Notes: generated by a model not told the origin, from the letters alone. A stretch of 39,270 bases of DNA from Rickettsiales bacterium (GCA_017999675.1 JAGNLL010000008.1:41555-80824); one strand, 5' to 3'. Positions 16,430 through 24,385 are shown, counted from the first letter of the stretch. Made by a program: numbers and translations.

Positions 16430-16740
16430 TGATTGAGTTGCCAATTGGAAAATCAAATTACCAAATTTCTTGTAAACAATCTGAGCAAGAAAAACTCTCA
16501 CACCTTGCCGAGAAACTAAATAAAAGGCTCAATCGCCTTGGATCAAAAATACAAGATGCCGACGAGCAAACATTATTGGCAGTGACTGCCTTAATGCTTG
16601 AAGGCGAGTTAGAGCAGGCCGAAAACAGTGACGAAGTCGCCAAATTAAACGATGAAGACATGCAAGAAGCGGTGAGCGAAACAATGGAAAATATTGCCGA
16701 TTACGTTGAAAAGCTGACCAAGAAAATTGAGAGCTACTAA
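16429..16740 (+). CDS. zapA: Cell division protein ZapA
   Basis: 103 residues from ATG 16429, which overlaps the previous stop by one base. ZapA binds FtsZ and bundles its filaments at the division site. The N-terminal globular part (IELPIGKSNYQISCKQSEQEKL, split here by strand breaks) is followed by LAEKLNKRLNRLG, LLAVTALMLEGEL and a C-terminal coiled coil, as in ZapA. Its stop overlaps the start of the 5-formyl-THF cyclo-ligase gene by one base (TAATG), so there is no room for the 6S RNA gene often found between these two. Confidence 0.85.
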   Translation: MIELPIGKSNYQISCKQSEQEKLSHLAEKLNKRLNRLGSKIQDADEQTLLAVTALMLEGELEQAENSDEVAKLNDEDMQEAVSETMENIADYVEKLTKKIESY

Positions 16741-17336
16741 TGATTGAGCTAGAGAAGACAAGGCTGCGCGAGGTTTTTAAAAAGCAGCGGTTGGCGCTGA
16801 CTCCAAAAGAAGTTGCCGAAAAATCGGCAGAGGTTTGCAAAAATTTTATTGAGAATTTGCTGCCAAAACTTTGTTCAAAAAACTCTAACAAAACCTTCTC
16901 ACTTTATTTACCCTCAAGCGGCGAAGTCTCTACTGAGGCACTTTCGCAATTCTTTCAGAAAAACTCCCTCGCCTTTTCTTACCCAAAAGTTATTCAAAAA
17001 AATCAACCGCTAGAATTTATTCTTTGCCAAACAAATCAAAGCTTTGGCGCCAATAAATTTTATCCAAAAATTCTCGAACCAATCACCGGAGAAAAAGTTG
17101 CGCCAAGCTTTTTAATTTTGCCCTTGGTGGCTTTTGACCTTAATCTATCAAGACTTGGAATGGGTGGCGGATTTTTTGACCGCACAATTTCTCAACTAAA
17201 AGTGGAAAATCCTCAACTTGTCACAATTGGTCTAGGCTATGATTTTCAAAGGGTTGCCACGATATTACCCACAGAAGAAACTGACCAGAGGCTTGATTTT
17301 GTTGTGACGGAAAAAAATATTTTTTCGAGAAGCTAG
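16740..17336 (+). CDS. fau: 5-formyltetrahydrofolate cyclo-ligase
   Basis: 198 residues, also called MTHFS or YgfA. It converts 5-formyl-THF to 5,10-methenyl-THF with ATP. The N-terminal LREVFKKQRLALTP, the ILPLVAFD segment and the signature LGMGGGFFDR (139-148, a variant of GxGxGYYDR) support the call. In many proteobacteria it follows zapA. It is the last gene of the trpB-to-fau run; 162 bp without a protein gene separate it from HU. Confidence 0.92.
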   Translation: MIELEKTRLREVFKKQRLALTPKEVAEKSAEVCKNFIENLLPKLCSKNSNKTFSLYLPSSGEVSTEALSQFFQKNSLAFSYPKVIQKNQPLEFILCQTNQSFGANKFYPKILEPITGEKVAPSFLILPLVAFDLNLSRLGMGGGFFDRTISQLKVENPQLVTIGLGYDFQRVATILPTEETDQRLDFVVTEKNIFSRS

Positions 17337-17498
17337 CTGTGCGTTAATCTGAGACAGTGTTAATTTTTGTAAATAAATAGTTGATTTCAAATTTTTTAAA
17401 TCTACGTTCGCGCCACGACGTGCTGTCGAGGCAGTATACAAGCTGCTCGGCGACATGTTTGGTCTTTCTAAAAATTATTAATTCAAAAGAGATTTAAC

Positions 17499-17771
17499 AT
17501 GCATAAAACAGACTTAATCAAAGAAATCGCTAACCAAACTGGTCTTTCTCAAAAAGACGCAAGCGCTTCTGTTGAAGCTTTCTTGAAAGCTACTTCAAAA
17601 GCTCTTAAAAAAGGTGACGCTGTTACCTTGATCGGTTTCGGAACTTTCAAAGTAGTTAAAACTGCTGCTAGAAAAGGTCGCAACCCACAAACTGGAAAAG
17701 AAATCCAAATCAAAGCCTCTAAAAGAGTTAAATTTGCTGCTGGCAAAGCTTTAAAAGATTCTGTTAAGTAG
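17499..17771 (+). CDS. DNA-binding protein HU
   Basis: 90 residues. HU forms dimers that bend and compact DNA. The typical start (KTDLIKEIANQTGLSQKDA), the beta-arm signature GRNPQTGKEI and the end FAAGKALKDSV are all present. It is monocistronic, with a GAGAT-type ribosome site upstream and an intrinsic terminator 7 bp past the stop. Codon use is more regular than in neighbouring genes, as expected for a highly expressed gene. Confidence 0.96.
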   Translation: MHKTDLIKEIANQTGLSQKDASASVEAFLKATSKALKKGDAVTLIGFGTFKVVKTAARKGRNPQTGKEIQIKASKRVKFAAGKALKDSVK

Positions 17772-17778
17772 TTTCTTT

Positions 17779-17815
17779 AAACCCCTCACAAAAGAAATTT
17801 TGTGAGGGGTTTTTC
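17779..17815 (+). terminator. Intrinsic terminator after HU
   Basis: AAACCCCTCACAAAA pairs with TTTTGTGAGGGGTTT around a short GAAA loop and ends in T5. The gap that follows (17816-18010) is AT-rich and I see no gene in it before the tRNA. Confidence 0.9.
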
Positions 17816-18010
17816 TTTGGAATTTTTTTAGGAAATTTTTAAAAAAATCTGTTTCGATTTAAAAATTCCTTAAGAGAATAACTTTTAAGGAATCCCCAGA
17901 AAAATTTATTTGTTTCAAAACGCGAAGTTTTTTGAATTTCGCGCCAGTCACTTTTGTCTAATTTTTTGGTTAAATTTCGAAAACTCTCTTAAATGAAGTT
18001 AGTATTATTC

Positions 18011-18086
18011 GGGTGATTAGCTCAGTTGGTAGAGCATCTCCCTTACAAGGAGAGGGTCGGCAGTTCGAGCCTGTCATCACCCACCA
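18011..18086 (+). tRNA. tRNA-Val (anticodon UAC)
   Basis: 76 nt including an encoded CCA. The acceptor stem GGGTGAT pairs with ATCACCC, the D-arm is GCTCAGTTGGTAGAGC, the anticodon stem is TCTCC/GGAGA with loop CTTACAA (anticodon TAC at 18044-18046), and the T-arm contains TTCGAGC. All four arms fold. Confidence 0.97.
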
Positions 18087-18174
18087 TTTTCGCTTCGGCG
18101 AATTGAATACCGAATAAATACTTCCCTAAGAACACCTCCCACATCTTATCTTCGAATAAATTTCTCCCTTTCAA

Positions 18175-18251
18175 GGGGGTGTAGCTCAGTTGGTTAGAGC
18201 GCATGCCTGTCACGCATGAGGCCGCGGGTTCGAGTCCCGTCACTCCCGCCA
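18175..18251 (+). tRNA. tRNA-Asp (anticodon GUC)
   Basis: 77 nt including an encoded CCA. The acceptor stem GGGGGTG pairs with CACTCCC (one G-U), the anticodon stem CATGC/GCATG holds loop CTGTCAC (anticodon GTC at 18209-18211), and the T-arm has TTCGAGT. Its 3' end runs into a small hairpin, GCCAGACT-CC-AGTCTGGC (18248-18265), which could affect 3' processing. Confidence 0.97.
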
Positions 18252-18309
18252 GACTCCAGTCTGGCGGTGTCCACATTCACTTTTAGTATTTTCACAAAAT
18301 ATTACCGGC

Positions 18310-19173
18310 ATGAAACAACTTCTTGTCCTAATATTTCTCGCAACTCTCACTCCGCAATTAGCCTTAGCTAACAATCCAAAACAACCAACCAGCTTCACAA
18401 TTTTTTCCGGCGACAAAAAAGCCTCCTTCTTCGCTGTGGCGAGTGGCATCTGCAAAGTTTTTAATAAGCATTACGCGAAAAATGGTTACGAATGTATTGC
18501 AGTTGAGAGCAAAGGTTCAGAAAGCAATTTGCGTAGTTTAGCCAATGGTGAGGCTGATTTGGCAGTGGTTAAAACTGCAGAATTCAATAAATTTTTCGTA
18601 AAAAATTTTTCTGATTTTGAAAATAAAATCGATTTCGTTGCCAGAATTCATGACGAATATTTAACAATTTTAGTTCAGAAAAATCTGCAGATTAGGTCGC
18701 TAAATGATTTAAATAATCGATTAGTAAATATTGGCAGCATCGGCTCTAGCAGCGCTTTGATTGTGGATAAATATTTTTCCGATTTTGGCGTTAAACCAAA
18801 AAAAATCGTAAATTTCGGCGCCACAAAATCATTTGAAATGATGTGTGACAAAAAAATTGATGCTTGGGTTTATTTTGTCGGGCATCCCAATCTTGGCTTC
18901 AGAGATGCTTTGGATAAATGCGATCTTGAACTAATTCCCCTAGCGGCCCAAGAAATTAAAAATTTTTTAACACTCGCACCTTTTTTGCAAAAACAGGCGA
19001 TCGCAAAAGAGCTCTACAAATCTTTGCGAAGCAGCATCTTCACAATTTCTACGCAGACGATTTTGGCGTCTCGCAAAGAAATTGATCCGGAAATTGTAAT
19101 GATGACGCGAGACGTTCTGCTAAATCACAGAGATGAGTTGGTGCAAGAGAGTTTGATATTTAGAGGGTTTTAA
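18310..19173 (+). CDS. TAXI-family solute-binding protein, diverged paralogue
   Basis: 287 residues with a signal peptide ending near ALA-N (residue 20). It aligns by eye with the TAXI protein at 3896-4867: ASGICKVFNKHYAKNGYECI against the AGGAIC...RC segment, VESKGSESNLRSLANGEADL against VESTGGSVSNL, and the later MCDKKIDAWVYFVGHPN against CDGKIDVMIYASGNPN. The N-terminal glycine-rich motif of typical TAXI proteins is replaced by TIFSGDKKASFFAV, so ligand or role may differ. No transporter subunit is adjacent. It starts 58 bp after tRNA-Asp. Confidence 0.75.
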   Translation: MKQLLVLIFLATLTPQLALANNPKQPTSFTIFSGDKKASFFAVASGICKVFNKHYAKNGYECIAVESKGSESNLRSLANGEADLAVVKTAEFNKFFVKNFSDFENKIDFVARIHDEYLTILVQKNLQIRSLNDLNNRLVNIGSIGSSSALIVDKYFSDFGVKPKKIVNFGATKSFEMMCDKKIDAWVYFVGHPNLGFRDALDKCDLELIPLAAQEIKNFLTLAPFLQKQAIAKELYKSLRSSIFTISTQTILASRKEIDPEIVMMTRDVLLNHRDELVQESLIFRGF

Positions 19174-19252
19174 AAGATCAGACCAAGAACTGGGGTTAGT
19201 AATTGTAAAAAATTATGACTGACTCCACTCATCGGTTTGAGAGGCATAGGTT

Positions 19253-19270
19253 GCTTAGAAAATGGGGTCA
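19253..19270 (+). repeat. 18-bp direct repeat, copy 1
   Basis: GCTTAGAAAATGGGGTCA matches the sequence at 19690-19707 in 16 of 18 bases. The pair brackets the small frameshifted gene at 19355-19676. Confidence 0.55.
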
Positions 19271-19354
19271 GTTTATTTGATAGCGTCTTGACCATGCCTA
19301 CATAGGATGATTCTTGCTACCGAAGGCTTTATTAAACTTTCAAGGGTATAAAAT

Positions 19355-19676
19355 ATGAAAAAATGCGCTATTAGTGGTGTCTTTGATTACAGCGTTTTCT
19401 AGCAATGCTTTGGCAGATCATGATTTGCAGCTAATGGGAACAATTTCTTCTGTTAACAAAGATACAAAAGTGATTGTTGTGAAAAATACGGAGGATGACA
19501 TGGTGGTGAATGTTACTATTACCCCGGCCACAAGTGTAGAGTTTGAGAACAGGTTGATAGACCGGGCTAAATTTGCCGATTTAAAAGAGGGGCAATATGT
19601 GAAGGTGGAATATCTGCCAAATGCGAGCAAAAAAATAATTGCTCAAGAAGTTAAGATATATTCTCAAGAGCAATAA
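19355..19676 (+). pseudogene. DUF5666-like periplasmic protein with frameshift in the signal peptide
   Basis: ATG 19355 is preceded by a fair ribosome site (AGGG) but runs into a stop after 15 codons. The +1 frame from about 19359 reads KNALLVVSLITAFSSNALA, a near-perfect Sec signal peptide, and continues for a full small domain to 19676. Five A's instead of six after the ATG would join the two frames (MKNALLV...). So either a one-base indel in a homopolymer, a sequencing error or slippage separates start from body. The GTG at 19374 could start the open frame, but would drop the basic N-terminus. The mature part (LMGTISSVNKDTKVIVVKN; LKEGQYVKVEYLP) resembles DUF5666, an OB-like beta domain of unknown function. 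Confidence 0.6.
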
Positions 19677-19689
19677 TTAATTAGTCGAC

Positions 19690-19707
19690 GCTGAGAAAGT
19701 GGGGTCA
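19690..19707 (+). repeat. 18-bp direct repeat, copy 2
   Basis: GCTGAGAAAGTGGGGTCA differs from copy 1 (19253-19270) at two positions and lies just past the frameshifted gene. Confidence 0.55.
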
Positions 19708-19732
19708 AGTCAGCTATATGATGTAGTCAAAT

Positions 19733-20704
19733 CTAAATCATTCTGCCACACGCTGCTTGAACATCTTTAAGCTTTTGCGAGTCTGTAGAGCTAATTTCAG
19801 AACTTGGCGAAAACATCTTTTGAACACTTTTAAGAGTGACCTCACCATTTTTTCTTACGTTAAATATCATCTCTACTGGCTCGGTATTGCCTATGGATAT
19901 TTTCTCTTTATATCCCACTGCCTGCAACATTGATTTTACACTATTGCTATGCATCACTAGCGCCAGTGTTCGTACACCACCTACGATTTGTGGCTTGATA
20001 ATGTCTTCGTAAAATTCCCCAGTTCTTCTAATAACATCATTGCGCGATTCATTAGTGGGAAACGGGATATGATCTGCACCTGGATGATCAATAGCGTGGT
20101 GATATTCATGATTATCTTTTGTATCGATAGGCGCTGCTTTAGTGTCAGGGCCGGCAATAATTTTTTTATTTTCTGGAGTTTTTTTGATTCCCGTAAAGTC
20201 ACCAACACCTTGTTCAGCCAATCTCGCATCTTTAATAAAGTCCTTATCTGGAAACATTAATTTCATGGTATCTACGGCACGTGCTAGTGGTGAGCAATAT
20301 ACTAACTCTGGAATAAATCCCGATTCTTTTAGTTTTCGTCCCGCGTCTACAGCATCATTTTGACCTTTTGCTGTTAACCCAACATTAGACCACCCACACC
20401 AAATACCCTGTACATTATACGGCGTCTCCCCATGGCGAATTACGACTACCTTGGTTTCGCGAGTTGCCGCATCATCAATAAATTTTGAGGCTGAAAGCAT
20501 GTTGTCAGAATTGAGCGACAGCTTTGGCGAAAGAGCGGCAGCAGAATATTTGGCCAAACCATCAGGCGCATTCAGCAACCGCTTTTGATCCTCACCAAAA
20601 AGTCTTTTACCAAAATTTGAAACTGTTGCGCGCACTGCGTTTACAAGTGCTTTTCTAAAATAGCTTGCGAAGCCCATCATAGCGTTCATGAATTTATTGC
20701 TCAT
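19733..20704 (-). CDS. Histidine phosphatase superfamily (phosphoglycerate mutase-like) protein
   Basis: 323 residues. The catalytic motif RHGET lies at 90-94, with the phospho-acceptor His at 91. It is followed by NVQGIWCGWSNVGLTAKGQ, the SPLARAVDT segment at 138-146, E164 within LAEQGVGDF, and the second catalytic His in VMHSNSVKSM (252). Spacing is close to cofactor-dependent phosphoglycerate mutase, but an unusual 83-residue N-terminal extension without a clear signal peptide precedes it, and inserts such as DNHEYHHAIDHPGADHIPF are atypical. The substrate could be a sugar phosphate or a phosphoprotein. It sits in an islet that looks accessory, next to the frameshifted small gene. Confidence 0.75.
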   Translation of the reverse strand: MSNKFMNAMMGFASYFRKALVNAVRATVSNFGKRLFGEDQKRLLNAPDGLAKYSAAALSPKLSLNSDNMLSASKFIDDAATRETKVVVIRHGETPYNVQGIWCGWSNVGLTAKGQNDAVDAGRKLKESGFIPELVYCSPLARAVDTMKLMFPDKDFIKDARLAEQGVGDFTGIKKTPENKKIIAGPDTKAAPIDTKDNHEYHHAIDHPGADHIPFPTNESRNDVIRRTGEFYEDIIKPQIVGGVRTLALVMHSNSVKSMLQAVGYKEKISIGNTEPVEMIFNVRKNGEVTLKSVQKMFSPSSEISSTDSQKLKDVQAACGRMI

Positions 20705-20824
20705 TTATGCAAATGCATGAGCAGCGTGCTTAATTACTAAACCTTGAAAAGATACCCAAACTTACAGCTAGGGGTTGTTTATGACTAAGATTTATTCATC
20801 GAAAGAGTTGCGAGCACAGCCCAA

Positions 20825-22702
20825 CTAATCCAACCCGTAGGTTTTTTGCCAATCTTGCTGATCTGAAAAATCAGGTTGGTCTTCTTTGTAGAGGATAAAA
20901 TTTTCGATTGTCAGCACATCCATTTCAGTGCGCATGAAACATTTGTAAGAGTCTTGCGGACTACATACAATTGGCTCGCCACGAACGTTAAAAGAAGTGT
21001 TAATCAAAACTGCACAACCAGTTTTTTCGTCAAATTTTTTGATTAATTTAGAAAAACGCGGATTGGTTTTTTCATCAACGGTTTGGATTCTTGCCGAATA
21101 ATCAACGTGCGTGACGGCCGGAATTGATGAGCGCGAAACTTTCAATTTTTCAATTCCAAACAACGATTCTTCCTCTTTGGTCATTGGCTTAATTAATGAA
21201 GCCTTAACTGGCGCAACCAACAGCATGTAAGGGCTGTCGCAATCAATTTCGAAATAATCAGAAACTCTTTCACGCAAAACCGCCGGCGCAAATGGTCTAA
21301 AACTTTCGCGATATTTGATTTTCAAATTCATGATCGATTGCATTTTTTCGCTGCGACCATCGCCAATAATGCTGCGAGCACCTAAAGAACGCGGGCCAAA
21401 TTCCATTCTACCTTGATGCCAACCCACAACTTTTTCTTCAGCCAAAGCTGCGCTAAGCAAATTTAATAATTCATTTTCACCTTCGATGTAGTGGTATTTT
21501 GCACCCACTGAATCGAGATAATTTTTTATCTCTTCGTTGCTTGATTTATTGCCCAAGTAAGAGCCCTGCATGTTGTCAGTGCCACTTTCAAAACTTTTGC
21601 GCGGGTTGTTGAAATGTTGGTAGTAAATGCTTTGTGCCACACCTAAAGCACCCCCCGCGTCTCCGGCGGCTGGTTGAATCCAAATATTTTCAAAGATTTT
21701 TTCGCGAAGAATTTTGCCGTTTCCAACGCAATTAAGCGCAACGCCGCCAGCCAATGTGAGGTTTTTACTGCCGGTAATTTTTTGTGCGGTGCGTGCAAGT
21801 TTAATCATTATTTCTTCAGTCACTTCTTGCAGCGAACGCGCCAAATCCATTTCAAATTGTGTAAGCTCTGACTCTGCTTTGCGCGCTGGGCGACCAAATA
21901 ATTGATCGAGTTTTTTGTTGGTCATGGTGAGCCCAACCGTGTAGTTGAAGTAATCCATGTTGAGGCGAAAAGAGCCGTCTGTTTTGATGTCGATTAAGTT
22001 TTGTTTAATCACATCCACATATTTTGGCTCGCCATACGGAGCTAAACCCATCACTTTGTACTCGCCAGAATTTACCTTAAAGCCGGTGTAGTAAGTGATC
22101 GCCGAGTAAAGCAGACCCAACGAATGCGGAAAATGAATTTCTTTTAAAAAAGTAATTTTGTTGTCAACACCGTGAGCAATTGAGGTTGTAGTCCACTCAC
22201 CTACTCCATCCATTGTTAAAATTGCCGACTCTTGAAACGGTGACGGATAAAAGCAGCTGGCGGCGTGCGATTGGTGGTGCTCAGAGAAGAGAATTTTCTG
22301 CTCGATTTGCGATTTTATTTTTTTGAGATCGGCGTTTTTATCACCCATTTTTTGAATTTCTGAAAGCTCGTTAATCAACGTATCTTTCAAAAATAATTTA
22401 TGTTTTAGCCAAACCGGAATTGACGTGACAAACGAGCTAAACCCACGCGGAGCCTCAGTCAAATATGTTTCAATTAATCTTTCAAACTTCACAAAAGGCT
22501 TTTCAAAAAAGCCAATTGCCTCCACTTGATCAAGCGTGATTCCAGCTTCTTCCAAAACGTAAAGAATAGCATTTTTAGGAAATGCCTCGTCATGTTTTTT
22601 ACGGGTGAAACGCTCTTCTTGAGCCGCGGCAATAATTTTTTCACCTTTAATTAAGCAAGCTGCCGAATCGTGAAAAAACGCTGAAATACCAAGTATATAC
22701 AT
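20825..22702 (-). CDS. NodU/CmcH-family O-carbamoyltransferase
   Basis: 625 residues. Family members transfer a carbamoyl group from carbamoyl phosphate to a hydroxyl of a sugar or natural product, via a carbamoyl-AMP intermediate. The N-terminal Kae1-like part shows FHDSAACL (10-17), the metal-binding HHQSHAAS (142-149) and TMDGVGEW (163-170). Next come GEYKVMGLAPYG and LAGGVALNCVGNGK. The C-terminal part has MEFGPRSLGARSIIGD and INTSFNVRGEPIV. Full length for the family. It is the last gene of a four-gene cassette with gaps of only 3-8 bp. The likely target is a surface glycan or glycolipid, inferred from the neighbours. Confidence 0.92.
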   Translation of the reverse strand: MYILGISAFFHDSAACLIKGEKIIAAAQEERFTRKKHDEAFPKNAILYVLEEAGITLDQVEAIGFFEKPFVKFERLIETYLTEAPRGFSSFVTSIPVWLKHKLFLKDTLINELSEIQKMGDKNADLKKIKSQIEQKILFSEHHQSHAASCFYPSPFQESAILTMDGVGEWTTTSIAHGVDNKITFLKEIHFPHSLGLLYSAITYYTGFKVNSGEYKVMGLAPYGEPKYVDVIKQNLIDIKTDGSFRLNMDYFNYTVGLTMTNKKLDQLFGRPARKAESELTQFEMDLARSLQEVTEEIMIKLARTAQKITGSKNLTLAGGVALNCVGNGKILREKIFENIWIQPAAGDAGGALGVAQSIYYQHFNNPRKSFESGTDNMQGSYLGNKSSNEEIKNYLDSVGAKYHYIEGENELLNLLSAALAEEKVVGWHQGRMEFGPRSLGARSIIGDGRSEKMQSIMNLKIKYRESFRPFAPAVLRERVSDYFEIDCDSPYMLLVAPVKASLIKPMTKEEESLFGIEKLKVSRSSIPAVTHVDYSARIQTVDEKTNPRFSKLIKKFDEKTGCAVLINTSFNVRGEPIVCSPQDSYKCFMRTEMDVLTIENFILYKEDQPDFSDQQDWQKTYGLD

Positions 22703-22705
22703 CGA

Positions 22706-22855
22706 TTAAAACATTGTGTAAATGAAAGGGGCAAGCGCTGAGCCTTGTGCCACAACAAGAAGCAAACCTAGCAACAACATGATTGCGATAATTGGCATGA
22801 GCCAAAATTTTTTTCTAACTTTTAAAAAAGCCCAAAGCTCTTTGATCAAAGACAT
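22706..22855 (-). CDS. DUF5989-family small membrane protein
   Basis: 49 residues: start MSLIKELWAFLKVRKKFW, one membrane helix (about 18-36), then AQGSALAPFIYTMF. This pattern is typical of DUF5989 proteins, which are regularly found between SGNH-hydrolase or SxtJ-like genes and NodU-type carbamoyltransferases. It starts 4 bp after the hydrolase gene and stops 3 bp before the carbamoyltransferase start, so it is clearly part of the operon. Its function is unknown; it may anchor the soluble carbamoyltransferase to the inner membrane, which is speculation. Confidence 0.88.
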   Translation of the reverse strand: MSLIKELWAFLKVRKKFWLMPIIAIMLLLGLLLVVAQGSALAPFIYTMF

Positions 22856-22859
22856 AAAA

Positions 22860-23921
22860 TTATTTTTTAAAGTTTTTTACGGTTGTTTCTAAATCTTTGG
22901 CAATGACTGCCGCTACCACCTTCGAGCCTTCATTAGTCAAGTGCACCGAATCAAACATTAACTCTTCTTTTGGCGAAATTTCTTTTGCCAAATCAATTAG
23001 AAGCACTTTTTCGTCGCGCGCAATTTGGCGCGTCACTTCGTGAAAATCTAAATAAAGCTGCCGGTAAGTGCGATTAAATTCAGCATCACCGTGACCGGTT
23101 GAAAAATCCGGATTAGTTTCAATGCGATTAGCCTGCGTCATCAAAACCGGCGTGGCCCTAACACCGCGCGTGACAGCAATAAATAATTTTAAAATTTTGT
23201 AATGCTCTTGCTTGATTTGCGCTTGGTGTGCGGGGTCTAAAATCATATTGGCAAAGAGTGATTCATCCCACTCATTTTTAAAATTTCGCAGCGATTGGCG
23301 GTTTTTACTAAAGCATCCCAAATTAGATCTACTCTTGTTGCGGTTCCAATAACTTGCTTCGTAAAGCAAAGTTGAAAGGTCATTCACATTATCCATGCGC
23401 ACAATGATATTGGGGTTTAGGGGCGCTATTTTGTTGATTAGATTGTTGATTGAATGCAGAGAATTATTGCCGCTTTTTCCGGCATTGTAGGAGTTAATTT
23501 TCTTGCCAGTTTTTTCTTCAAGCATTCTGCCAGATAAATAAGGAAAGCGGTAAAGCTCATCAACCACCTCACATTCTGTGGTTGAGCCGCCTAAGAAAAA
23601 AATATTTAAATCAGCTTTTTCGTGAATTTTTGACGGCTCAATAAAACCATTTTCGTCAGTTCTAAAAACGTATTTTTCCGTAGGTGCGTAAGGTGGAATT
23701 CGGTAAGAAACTTGATTTGGCGCATTCTCGCGCATTCTAACGTGGCGCTTACCTTCGCATTTAAATTGGTAAATTGCCTGATCAATTAAACTGTATTTTT
23801 CGCCATCTTTGGCGTCTTGCAAAATTTTAAAATCGGCAACCCAGAACAAAATTGCCGCAAAAATTAAATTAATGGCGAGCAGAAAAATTTTGGGATTTTT
23901 TTCAAAAAAGTTTTTTTTCAT
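22860..23921 (-). CDS. SGNH/GDSL-family hydrolase, membrane-anchored
   Basis: 353 residues. An N-terminal hydrophobic segment (about 11-29) should anchor it with the catalytic domain outside the cytoplasm. The SGNH blocks are FLGGSTTE (nucleophile S113), NAGKSGNNS (146-154) and FDSVHLTNEGS with D324 and H327. Such enzymes act as esterases, acyltransferases or de-acylases, often on carbohydrates. Within this cassette it probably edits the same molecule that is carbamoylated. It lies 8 bp after the SxtJ-like gene. Confidence 0.85.
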   Translation of the reverse strand: MKKNFFEKNPKIFLLAINLIFAAILFWVADFKILQDAKDGEKYSLIDQAIYQFKCEGKRHVRMRENAPNQVSYRIPPYAPTEKYVFRTDENGFIEPSKIHEKADLNIFFLGGSTTECEVVDELYRFPYLSGRMLEEKTGKKINSYNAGKSGNNSLHSINNLINKIAPLNPNIIVRMDNVNDLSTLLYEASYWNRNKSRSNLGCFSKNRQSLRNFKNEWDESLFANMILDPAHQAQIKQEHYKILKLFIAVTRGVRATPVLMTQANRIETNPDFSTGHGDAEFNRTYRQLYLDFHEVTRQIARDEKVLLIDLAKEISPKEELMFDSVHLTNEGSKVVAAVIAKDLETTVKNFKK

Positions 23922-23929
23922 TACACAGC

Positions 23930-24313
23930 CTAAAATTGATTTTTCATGCTTGTTGGCTGCTCTTTTCGATCAATGAAATAGCTGCTTTGTGAGGGATTAA
24001 GTTTTTTGTTAAGCAAATCTTTTTTAAGCAATCTCAGCACAATTGCTACGGGTGTAAAAATTACGTAAAACAAAATTGCGCTGATTAAAAAGCCATTCAC
24101 CTTTCCTAAAAAATCACCGATCTTGATCCAAGATTGGTAAATTTTTGTGCGCAAATAAATTTGCGGATCAATCAGCGAAACGCAAGTAAACACGGTGGCA
24201 GCAACCGCCGCAACCACTTTTAAACTTTCACTTTTAAAACTAACAAACGCAAAAATTGCCGCCCAAATTAGGCCAAATATTTTGAGGTCGCGCGAGGTAA
24301 TTTCTTTTTTCAT
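23930..24313 (-). CDS. SxtJ-like membrane protein
   Basis: 127 residues from ATG 24313; an upstream ATG at 24349 would add 12 basic residues before MKKEITSRD and is less likely. Two or three membrane helices surround the family-like segment WIKIGDFLGKVNGFLISAIL and FTPVAIVLRLLKKDLL, close to SxtJ proteins, named after the saxitoxin gene cluster and common in carbamoyltransferase operons. The C-terminus is polar (SSYFIDRKEQPTSMKNQF). Function unknown. It heads the cassette, 72 bp downstream of the giant ankyrin gene. Confidence 0.75.
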   Translation of the reverse strand: MKKEITSRDLKIFGLIWAAIFAFVSFKSESLKVVAAVAATVFTCVSLIDPQIYLRTKIYQSWIKIGDFLGKVNGFLISAILFYVIFTPVAIVLRLLKKDLLNKKLNPSQSSYFIDRKEQPTSMKNQF

Positions 24314-24385
24314 GAAGATTTTTTTGACGTTTTTTTTGGAGTTGCGCAATTCTTAATTTTCTTGATTCAACTAATGAAGTAATTT

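Noticed and set aside
19733-20704. Naming the histidine phosphatase as gpmA
   Set aside because: The catalytic residues fit the superfamily, but the long N-terminal extension and unusual inserts make the glycolytic function unsafe to assign.
20780-20827. 15-codon ORF (MTKIYSSKELRAQPN) faintly like the start of IS630-type transposases
   Set aside because: Too short, no continuation in any frame, and it overlaps the end of the carbamoyltransferase gene. The resemblance is probably chance.
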